A stretch of 64,000 bases of DNA from Herbaspirillum sp. RTI4 (GTDB taxonomy: Bacteria > Pseudomonadota > Gammaproteobacteria > Burkholderiales > Burkholderiaceae_D): assembly GCF_034313965.1 (NCBI RefSeq), contig NZ_JAVIWQ010000002.1, positions 1,612,001 through 1,676,000 on the forward strand, given 5' to 3'. The notes beneath the pieces are model-generated. The model saw only the letters and a list, made by a program, of their open reading frames with translations. It did no database searches and had not been told where the DNA came from. How positions within the stretch are numbered: the stretch's first letter is position 1; the number at the start of each line of letters is the position of its first letter. This document shows, one piece after another, positions 28,781 through 35,995 of the stretch. The position numbers and the translations under genes were made by a program.

Positions 28781-29048
28781 GCAAAGACCCTACGCGACGT
28801 AATTTCAGGCGTTTCAGGAGGAGGGTGTTTGTCGTACTCCACTAGACCTGGCTCCTTCCTTTGAATCTGTCCCGCGTATTACATTGCCTCAGTATTTTCC
28901 GGTCGGTCAGATTTTTGGCGTGATGAGTCTGATTTTCAAGAAATCTGTACTTGGAAGTCATTTCGAATGTCAACGCTGTCAGCGGTAAAGCAATTTTTCA
29001 AAATCTGAATTGCCCCAGGTCGACGCATCAGAATTCGACTCTCCAAAA
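28781..29048. other. 268-bp intergenic region
   Basis: Converging genes end on both sides. I see no ORF, RNA gene or clear terminator here. Confidence 0.4.
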
Positions 29049-29357
29049 TCAGTCCCTTCCCTTATCTTTTTTCTTCGCCTGAGTTGTTGGCAACAACTTG
29101 CGAGAGCTATGTTTTTTTGGCCAGAAGTAGAGCGCGATAAAAATCACGACCATCACACAGGCGAACGCCGACCCTACCAGGATGGGCTGAAAATATGGAT
29201 GCTCGACGATCCTTTCCTGGAGGGTGAGGTTCATCACCGGCAATGCCGGAACGCCAGCAGGGCCGACGTGGGGGACATTTTCAGCGCCTAGCGGCACATT
29301 CAACAAACCGTCGAGGTCATCGTCCGGCACGTCAGTAGTTTTTGCGATGCGTGTCAT
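29049..29357 (-). CDS. Small one-TM protein of the T6SS effector island
   Basis: A 102-aa protein with an acidic N-terminal half (TTDVPDDDLDGLLNVP), one strong helix (LVGSAFACVMVVIFIALYFW, residues about 60-80) and a basic C-terminal tail (KKHSSRKLLPTTQAKKKDK). It is the last gene of the VgrG-Tle3 cluster, 71 bases after the PAAR gene. No family is recognised. It could be the membrane immunity protein of the lipase or an accessory factor; there is no direct evidence. Confidence 0.6.
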   Translation of the reverse strand: MTRIAKTTDVPDDDLDGLLNVPLGAENVPHVGPAGVPALPVMNLTLQERIVEHPYFQPILVGSAFACVMVVIFIALYFWPKKHSSRKLLPTTQAKKKDKGRD

Positions 29358-29428
29358 GGGAAATTAAATAAAAAATAAAAAGAAGGTCAATCTGGCAATA
29401 GGGTGTGGCGTATTGTCCTTCCCTTTGA

Positions 29429-29689
29429 TCAGACAGAAACCTTGGTCCTGGCAGTCGCGATGACGGCGCTGCCGCATTGGGTACGGCAGCCATCCAGCGC
29501 AAAGGGAATGCCATCTTCCATAAACGGGCCGCCGCCTTCCACAATCTGATTGTCGCCGTGCCGTGGACAACTGACCCAGTCGCCAATCCGCGCAGCGCGT
29601 TTGCCGTCGACAGGAAAATTTCCACTGACTTGCGTCACTTTGCCGCCATGGGTGGTGGCGTCGCCTTCACAACAAATGGAATGACTCAT
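29429..29689 (-). CDS. PAAR-domain T6SS spike-tip protein
   Basis: An 86-aa protein that sharpens the VgrG trimer tip and helps load effectors. It shows the PAAR-family pattern of short beta repeats and metal-binding His/Cys: CCEGDATTHGGKV, GDWVSCPRHGDNQIVEGG, DGCRTQCGSAVIA. It is just the PAAR domain without a toxin extension. It begins 2 bases after the Tla3-like stop and belongs to the VgrG operon. Confidence 0.88.
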   Translation of the reverse strand: MSHSICCEGDATTHGGKVTQVSGNFPVDGKRAARIGDWVSCPRHGDNQIVEGGGPFMEDGIPFALDGCRTQCGSAVIATARTKVSV

Positions 29690-29691
29690 GA

Positions 29692-31194
29692 TCAGTACCT
29701 GTTCTCGATTTTGACTGGATACATTTTTTCTCTCGGCCAGAAGGGACGGTCGATGTCCGCATCTTTTTTGACTTGCTCCGCGCTGGGTGGCGTGACGAGA
29801 ATGAATGTCGCGCCATCATTGCGGCGCAGGTTGGCGATTAAAGTCGCCCCGCCCGATTGCATGGCTGCCATGCTGGCTAACGCGACCGCAACGAAGGGGC
29901 TGCCCGCGCCGGTATCGCCCAGAATTTGCGCCAGATCGAAGGATTTTTTGCGGTCGAATAAATCGAATTCTTCATCGATGTTGTGCACGCTTTGCACGAA
30001 GGGCAGATAGCGCGTGTAGCTGGTGCGGTCTTCCCAGACGCTGCCGTAATCATAAAAGATACGGGCGGGCATTTTGCCGCCGAGCGGAGCCAGCGCGGCG
30101 CGCAAGGCGGCTTCGGTGCGGCTTTGTCGTTCTGCGGCTTTGACCGGTTTGCGATGTTCGTCCAGATAGGAAATCACCTGTGGCCGGTGCAAGGTGCCGC
30201 GGTTTTCCAGATGGTCGAACTGGTCGATCTGAAACTCCGTCCACGGTGTCGCAATGTAGGGGGTAGGAACAAAGGGCTGCGGCGGTGGGCGTTTCCAACC
30301 GGCAAATTCGGACCAGTTGCGGGCGGGAGTATCGCCTTTGCTGAAAATTTTTAACACCATCGTGTCTTTGACCAGCGGCGCAAAAGAGCGCAGCCAGTCG
30401 ATGCGGCCGCGCCGGACCAGGGTGAGGAAAGTCATGCTGTCGCTGTAGATACGAGACTGCTTGGGGTGGTAGGCGGGATCTATCATTTTTTCAAATGTGG
30501 GTTTATCGGTGTAATACCAATGCGCCACTCGCTCAATCATCCCGTCTTTGGAGGCGATACCCATTGCGGGCAAGTCGCCGTAGTGGTCGAAGGTCTTAAA
30601 TACCGTATTGAACAATTTATCGGGATTGTCGTGCAGATAGGAATTGATGACCTGCCCGCTTTGAAACAACAGACCGGCGAATTCGCCACGCTCTTTATAG
30701 TGGGCGTCGTCTTTCGTCACAACAAAGCTATCCGCATTGGCTTCCCGTACGGTTTCGCTGCCTTTTGCATCATGGGCCTCTGGATCCCAAGGCCCCACTA
30801 CTGAAATAGGGAGGGGATAACGATCCATGAATTCGCGCATCGCGGCTTCCACGGTGTCTTCTCTGCGTTTCGCGCCCATCATTTGTAAGGCACGGAAATC
30901 TTTAGGGTATTGCAAAGGATCCTGCGAAATGATGTAGCGGCCGTTGCTTTGCTCAACAGCGTTCCACAGATTATTGTCCGGGTAATACGGATGGTTACGC
31001 CACGTTTCCAGGCTGACGCCGACGCCGACGATTTCCAGGGAATCAATCAAAGGAGCCTTCTCTGCGGCAGGTTTTTTCATGGTAGTTCTAGTATTTTCAG
31101 AGGGTAAAGGGGATTGGGCATGTGCGAACGTCATCAGCGCCATGCCTGCCAGAATGGCGCAGCTTTTGCGCCGGAACGGGAGGTGTTTTTTCAT
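29692..31194 (-). CDS. DUF2875/Tla3-like protein with a signal peptide
   Basis: A 500-aa protein of the DUF2875 type. The Pseudomonas aeruginosa homologue Tla3 is an adaptor for loading the Tle3 lipase onto VgrG. Conserved features: VGVGVSLETWRNHPYYPDNNLW near residues 55-75, WDPEAHDAKGSETVRE in the middle, and a C-terminal ATFILVTPPS. The N-terminus is a clear Sec signal peptide (MKKHLPFRRKSCAILAG, then TFAHA-Q), which would place it in the periplasm. It lies 16 bases downstream of the lipase gene. It could be an adaptor with a wrong apparent start, or an immunity protein. Confidence 0.8.
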   Translation of the reverse strand: MKKHLPFRRKSCAILAGMALMTFAHAQSPLPSENTRTTMKKPAAEKAPLIDSLEIVGVGVSLETWRNHPYYPDNNLWNAVEQSNGRYIISQDPLQYPKDFRALQMMGAKRREDTVEAAMREFMDRYPLPISVVGPWDPEAHDAKGSETVREANADSFVVTKDDAHYKERGEFAGLLFQSGQVINSYLHDNPDKLFNTVFKTFDHYGDLPAMGIASKDGMIERVAHWYYTDKPTFEKMIDPAYHPKQSRIYSDSMTFLTLVRRGRIDWLRSFAPLVKDTMVLKIFSKGDTPARNWSEFAGWKRPPPQPFVPTPYIATPWTEFQIDQFDHLENRGTLHRPQVISYLDEHRKPVKAAERQSRTEAALRAALAPLGGKMPARIFYDYGSVWEDRTSYTRYLPFVQSVHNIDEEFDLFDRKKSFDLAQILGDTGAGSPFVAVALASMAAMQSGGATLIANLRRNDGATFILVTPPSAEQVKKDADIDRPFWPREKMYPVKIENRY

Positions 31195-31210
31195 ATCGCG
31201 TTATGCATTG

Positions 31211-33082
31211 CTAACGGTGGGGAAGCTGGACTGGCGGCCGCTTCCTCTCAGGCCGCCTTTCGTCGTAAGCACCTAAATCCTGATCCCGTAGACGCGGTTT
31301 CGGTTTGGCTATGGTGTCCGAATCGATATACGGAGCCAGGCTTTCTACCGTGCAATCCATCGTGAATTGCGGCAGCGTGCCGGGATGTTTGCCATTGATG
31401 CAGTAGTAATCGTAATTGCCTTTAATAATGGCGCGCTCTGCGGGATCAATTTGGCTGGCATCTTTCAATAATGTGACCAATTCCGGTGGCGGTGGTGGGT
31501 AAGAAGGGTCCTTCTTTTTATTTCTTGCATTGTCCTTGCCAAACCAATTCGTCCGCCAATCCGCCACCGCCCGCAAGAAATCAATCCAGGTCAGGTCACC
31601 GTCTTTCATGATGTCGCTCAGGCCCAGACATAAGTCGTAGGCCGTGGCTTTTTCTGAATGCATAGGGTTGCTGACGATGCTGGAGTGATAGGAGTTTTTC
31701 TCGCTTTCGCGCATCCAGCGTACCTGTGCTTGTTCTGGCGTTTCACCGGGGAGCATGCCTTCTTTCCCCTCTCCGCTGTAAGGGCTGGTAGTGGCAATGG
31801 CGGCGTCGATGGGGGTGAGCGTTAAGCTTGACGGGCCCATTTCCGGGAAGAAGGGTTCCGGTAGTTCTTCGCCGTTAATGGTGCGAATATTCGGTTGATT
31901 CCGTTGAGAGGGCGGACTTCCCACTGGAACGGCATTGACCTGGCGCTCCTTCCGGGAGGCAAAAGCGCGCTGATAAAAACGTCCTCCGAGTCGTTCGAGT
32001 AAGTCGTTATAGACGCCGCGGGCGCCTATGCCCTGGATTGCCCACATGCTGACGGTCTCATCGTCCGGACTGAAATAGAGATAAACCTTGCCACGGTTGT
32101 CGCGCTCTTTGTTGAGGTTGTGCTCCCATTTCGGCCCGGTAATGCCGCCTTTGATCTTTTTTAGATTGGCGAAGGGAGGCGTGTTGGCGGGATTGGTCGT
32201 GATGTAGTGAATCAGCGCGCGCAAGGTTTCTTCGCGCCCGGTCGGGGTTTGCTGCCGACTGCCGATCATGACTTCTTCCAGGAGGGTGTCGACATCGCTG
32301 TAGGGTGGGTTGTTCATGATCAAGGTGTCAGCTTTAACCTCCTTGCCTTCTTTGGCCAGTATGGCGTGCGCCAGTAGACTTACCAGACAGCCCTGACTGT
32401 GGGCGACGATGTTGATCGGTTCGTGGGGTGATTTTTTACGGATGATGCGGATCAGACTTGCCAGTCTTTGCGCCGCCAACACCATGTAATTGCGCGGCGG
32501 GGCGCTGCATAGGTTGTGCGTCGGGTCTTTGGGGTCAACCAGCTTAATTTTAATGTTGCGCTTAAACCCGGGTCCGAACATGTCGGGAAGGGTGGTGGTG
32601 GCGTTGGCGAACGGGCCGCCGTTTTTGGCGTAGCGTTTGTCGAGGCGGTTGCCATAACGATCAATCTGCTGACCATGTTTAGCTTTGTTACTGGACTCCG
32701 TGGTCACTTCCCGAAACCCCCAGTAAAACGGAATCACCGGCGAATTGACGCTGTCAGCTGCTCGTGCGAAACACACCTTGTCGGGGTCGGGGTGTATGTC
32801 TTTCGGACGGAAGGTTTCGCCCTTTTTTAAAACGGGTGGCAAGGTGTAATTTGCCGGCTGCATGTCGTCGCCGCGAAACATCCGTTGGTTGAGGCCCTTG
32901 CAGATACCTTGCTCCTGAAACGGATAGGCTTCGCCGACATCATTGACACCGTGGACCAGAATGACGATACCAGCCGTCGGCCGCGTCAAAGGGACGTAGG
33001 CTCTGCCGCCGCCCGGCAGTAGCCATTGCATTTCGTAGCCTTTGACCACGAGGTTGACGCGTTTTTTCTCGGGAGTGCTCAT
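31211..33082 (-). CDS. Type VI lipase effector, Tle3 family (DUF3274)
   Basis: A 623-aa alpha/beta hydrolase expected to be injected by the T6SS and degrade target-cell phospholipids. Seen: the oxyanion region VILVHGVNDVGEAYPFQEQG (residues 41-60), the nucleophile S229 in NIVAHSQGC, and the DUF3274 C-terminal half. No signal peptide is present, as expected for a T6SS cargo. The start overlaps the vgrG stop (ATGA), so effector and carrier are coupled. Phospholipase class (A or D) is not resolved. Confidence 0.85.
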   Translation of the reverse strand: MSTPEKKRVNLVVKGYEMQWLLPGGGRAYVPLTRPTAGIVILVHGVNDVGEAYPFQEQGICKGLNQRMFRGDDMQPANYTLPPVLKKGETFRPKDIHPDPDKVCFARAADSVNSPVIPFYWGFREVTTESSNKAKHGQQIDRYGNRLDKRYAKNGGPFANATTTLPDMFGPGFKRNIKIKLVDPKDPTHNLCSAPPRNYMVLAAQRLASLIRIIRKKSPHEPINIVAHSQGCLVSLLAHAILAKEGKEVKADTLIMNNPPYSDVDTLLEEVMIGSRQQTPTGREETLRALIHYITTNPANTPPFANLKKIKGGITGPKWEHNLNKERDNRGKVYLYFSPDDETVSMWAIQGIGARGVYNDLLERLGGRFYQRAFASRKERQVNAVPVGSPPSQRNQPNIRTINGEELPEPFFPEMGPSSLTLTPIDAAIATTSPYSGEGKEGMLPGETPEQAQVRWMRESEKNSYHSSIVSNPMHSEKATAYDLCLGLSDIMKDGDLTWIDFLRAVADWRTNWFGKDNARNKKKDPSYPPPPPELVTLLKDASQIDPAERAIIKGNYDYYCINGKHPGTLPQFTMDCTVESLAPYIDSDTIAKPKPRLRDQDLGAYDERRPERKRPPVQLPHR

Positions 33083-35751
33083 GGGGTGTCCTTCCAGAAT
33101 GCAATGTTGGCGTGGTGTATGGTGTCTTTTTGCGCCAGTTCAGTACTCCCTTCTGTGCCGGTATCACCTTGTAATAGCGTGCCGTCATTTGCGTCGAGCC
33201 GATACTGGTGGTCTTGCGCTACGTCACTTTTGTCGCCGCTGAAGTGCGGAGTAAACAGGCGTTGCGCATCGCTGACCGGGAAGGTCGGCATTGCCACCTC
33301 CGACCCCACGGCCTTAATAATCTGCGGCGCATTGCTTTGTAAAATCAGCGATTTGGCATCGATGGTGATTTCCTCCGGTGTCATGCGCAGGAAGCTGCTG
33401 CCGACTTGCAGCATCAGGTATTGACCCGCTTTGACGGTGATGCCGTCTTGCACGGAGGTAATCGTGAGGCTCTTGTCGGCAATCAGCTCCATGCTGTTGT
33501 GCTGCGCCTGCACGGTGACTTTGCCCTTGCCCGCAATCTGGCGCAGATCGCCTTCGACTGCGAGCTGTTCGATATCGCCACGGGCGGTGTGCAGGATGTG
33601 GCCCATGGCGTAGTGCTGCTGGTTGTTGCCGGCAACGGTGTCGATGTTGTGACCGGCGTAGTGGGTTTGGTCTTTGGGCGTGGCGCTGGCGAGGCCGGCG
33701 GCGGCACTGAGGGCGATGACCGCTTGTCCGGCGGCAGCGGTGCTGGTGGAGCTGGTTTCCGGGCCGCTGCCCTTGCCGAGCGCATCGACGGCCGCGCTCA
33801 GGTGCTGCTGCGGGGCGGTGTCACGGTGACTGCCGTGATGGGTGACGGCGGCACTGCCGAGTCCTCTGGCAATTTCGAGCGCTTGTTCCAGGCAATGCAC
33901 CAGTTCGTCGCGACTGAGCGTGCCGCCGACCGCTTGGGCGCGACCGTCCGTCGTGAGCAGTAAACCCTTGCCGGCACGCAGTGCGCCAGAGCCTTCGGTT
34001 TCCAGCGCATAGCCTTCTCCGCGCGCGTCCTTTCTTCCGTAGTTGTCCTCGATGCGGGTAATAAATCCCAGCGAAAGCTGACTATGCTGATGATCGCTTT
34101 TGAGCTGCGCCTGAATTTGCTCGAGCGTGTCGTCGAGAATAAGGTGGTTGCTGCGCCCACTCCCGAAGTTGCTTTTGCCGGGAATCAGTTCGCGACTGCG
34201 CAGGCCCATTAACGCTTTCTCGCTCGGTAAATTCCAGGGCGGCGGGTTGCAGCCGTTATGCACGCTGCCGAGAATGAGCGGATGGTCCGGGTTGCCATCG
34301 AGCCAGGTGACGACGACTTCCTGCCCGGGTCGCGGCAGCGTGTGCAGGCCGTGCATGTTGCCGGCCCACGGTGTGGCCATGCGCACCCAGGCCGAGCTGA
34401 GCGAGGTTTTCTTGCCCAGCAAGTCCCAGTGAAATTGCACGCGCAGACGGCCGTATTTGTCGGTGGCGATTTCGCCTTGCTCGTAGCCGACCACCAGTGC
34501 GGTCTGCGTGCCGTGGATGCGGGTGTCGTTGCTGCTGTAGCCGGGGCCGGGTCGCCAGACGATGCTTTTGCGGATGCAGTTGAGCGTGTTGCGGTAGTCG
34601 GCCGGTTCGTTTTCTTGCAGGTAGTTATTGGTGACGGTGTGACGCACGTCGATGATGAGGAAGCGTTGTTTTTCTTCGCGGACATCAAAGCCCAGCAGAT
34701 CGCGCAGGCGCGGATGTTTGCGCATCTGGAACCAGCGGCCGGGTGAGACGTAGCGGTTGTTGCCGGCCATCGGGTGCTGTTTGGCCTGCGCGTCGGTTTC
34801 ATCCATGCGGTAACGCGCCTGCGTTTCGCCGTAACCGTTTTGACTATGCTCGCGGCTGTAGGCACCGACGTAGTCGTGGCTTTCTATTTGGGGGACGTTG
34901 TTGCCTTGCGCATTGGGGCTCGTGGCCCAGGCTTGATGGCTGGGCAGATGCGCGGTTTTGAAATTGTAGGCGGTGGTGGTGCGGCTGCCGGGAGAGATGA
35001 TGCGCCCGGGGCGCCAGGTGTGGATGGCCTCGTGCTGTTCGGCGTCGTTGTCTTCGCTGTGGAAGCGGATGTCGGGGGTGCCACCATCGATGGGATTGGC
35101 TTCCTGCGCGGTGTTGTGACACAGCATGAGCTGGTGGCCGCGCTCGGTGTGTTCGTAGCGATAACTGAGACCTAACGCTTCCCAACGGCGATGCAGATAA
35201 TTGGCATCGGTTTCGTTGAACTGACAGCCCATGTGCATGAGCTTGAGGTAAGCGTGGCCGCTCGGGAACGCATAGCGATAGTCGCAGCGGATGGAGGGGT
35301 AGTGACGGAAAATTTCCATCGCCTGATCGTTGAGGGTCTGGTGACAAAACACGGCGTTGTTCTTGCGCTGGCGCAGGAAGGCCATCCAGGGTTTGAGCAC
35401 CATGCGGTAAAAGACGACGTTGCCTTCGCAGCGCTCGAGGCCGAATTCAAAGACGTAGCCGTTGAAGTAACGCAGGCTGCCGTCTTTGCGTTTCAGCGAG
35501 AGCGTGACCAGCTTGCCTAGCACGTCGGTTAAAGGAATGCGCGGATCGTCGGACAGCACTTCGACGGTGTAGGTGAAATCGCGGGAAAGGCCTTCGTCGG
35601 CATCGAGGCGATTGGGGATGAACAGAGCGTCGCGCTGGTAGCGTTCGGGGCCGCTCTGGGGGCCGTTGTTATCGGGGAAATCGAGGGTGAGGATGCGTTT
35701 GTGCTGGCGGTTGTAGATCCAGCGTTCGAGGTCTTTGATGGGGGGCAGCAT
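33079..35751 (-). CDS. vgrG: Type VI secretion spike protein VgrG
   Basis: An 890-aa VgrG. The N-terminal gp27-like region (residues about 1-390) is followed by the gp5/OB-fold segment (DKYGRLRVQFHWD ... SSAWVRMATPWAGNMHG) and the Vgr family core GQEVVVTWLDGNPDHPLILGSVHN. A DUF2345 domain and beta-helix spike (GDLRQIAGKGKVTVQAQHN) fill the C-terminus. It heads a cluster with lipase, Tla3-like, PAAR and one-TM genes. No core T6SS genes (tss) are in the window, so this is an orphan VgrG island served by a T6SS elsewhere. Confidence 0.95.
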   Translation of the reverse strand: MLPPIKDLERWIYNRQHKRILTLDFPDNNGPQSGPERYQRDALFIPNRLDADEGLSRDFTYTVEVLSDDPRIPLTDVLGKLVTLSLKRKDGSLRYFNGYVFEFGLERCEGNVVFYRMVLKPWMAFLRQRKNNAVFCHQTLNDQAMEIFRHYPSIRCDYRYAFPSGHAYLKLMHMGCQFNETDANYLHRRWEALGLSYRYEHTERGHQLMLCHNTAQEANPIDGGTPDIRFHSEDNDAEQHEAIHTWRPGRIISPGSRTTTAYNFKTAHLPSHQAWATSPNAQGNNVPQIESHDYVGAYSREHSQNGYGETQARYRMDETDAQAKQHPMAGNNRYVSPGRWFQMRKHPRLRDLLGFDVREEKQRFLIIDVRHTVTNNYLQENEPADYRNTLNCIRKSIVWRPGPGYSSNDTRIHGTQTALVVGYEQGEIATDKYGRLRVQFHWDLLGKKTSLSSAWVRMATPWAGNMHGLHTLPRPGQEVVVTWLDGNPDHPLILGSVHNGCNPPPWNLPSEKALMGLRSRELIPGKSNFGSGRSNHLILDDTLEQIQAQLKSDHQHSQLSLGFITRIEDNYGRKDARGEGYALETEGSGALRAGKGLLLTTDGRAQAVGGTLSRDELVHCLEQALEIARGLGSAAVTHHGSHRDTAPQQHLSAAVDALGKGSGPETSSTSTAAAGQAVIALSAAAGLASATPKDQTHYAGHNIDTVAGNNQQHYAMGHILHTARGDIEQLAVEGDLRQIAGKGKVTVQAQHNSMELIADKSLTITSVQDGITVKAGQYLMLQVGSSFLRMTPEEITIDAKSLILQSNAPQIIKAVGSEVAMPTFPVSDAQRLFTPHFSGDKSDVAQDHQYRLDANDGTLLQGDTGTEGSTELAQKDTIHHANIAFWKDTP

Positions 35752-35940
35752 GCGGTGGATTCTGTGAAAGAAGAATCCTCGCTAGTGTAGGCATCGCCTG
35801 AAAAGGGTCAATCGGGGGTGGGGTGACTGGTCTGATAAAGGGTTTTTATATTTTTGGCGTTTATATTTTTGAGTGCAGGGGGAATTGTGGGTCTAAGGAC
35901 GTTCGCGTAAAAAAATGGTGAGGGTCGCATGTTGGAACTT

Positions 35941-35977
35941 CTGATTAAGCAACTGGGCTGCGCAGCAGCTTAATCAG
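35941..35977. repeat. Cruciform-like hairpin
   Basis: CTGATTAAGC and GCTTAATCAG are perfect 10-bp arms with a GCTGCGCAGC palindrome inside the loop. It lies about 20 bases beyond the glnE stop, between vgrG and glnE; it may be a glnE terminator without a T tract. Confidence 0.5.
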
Positions 35978-35995
35978 TGTGTTCTTAATGCTTTT

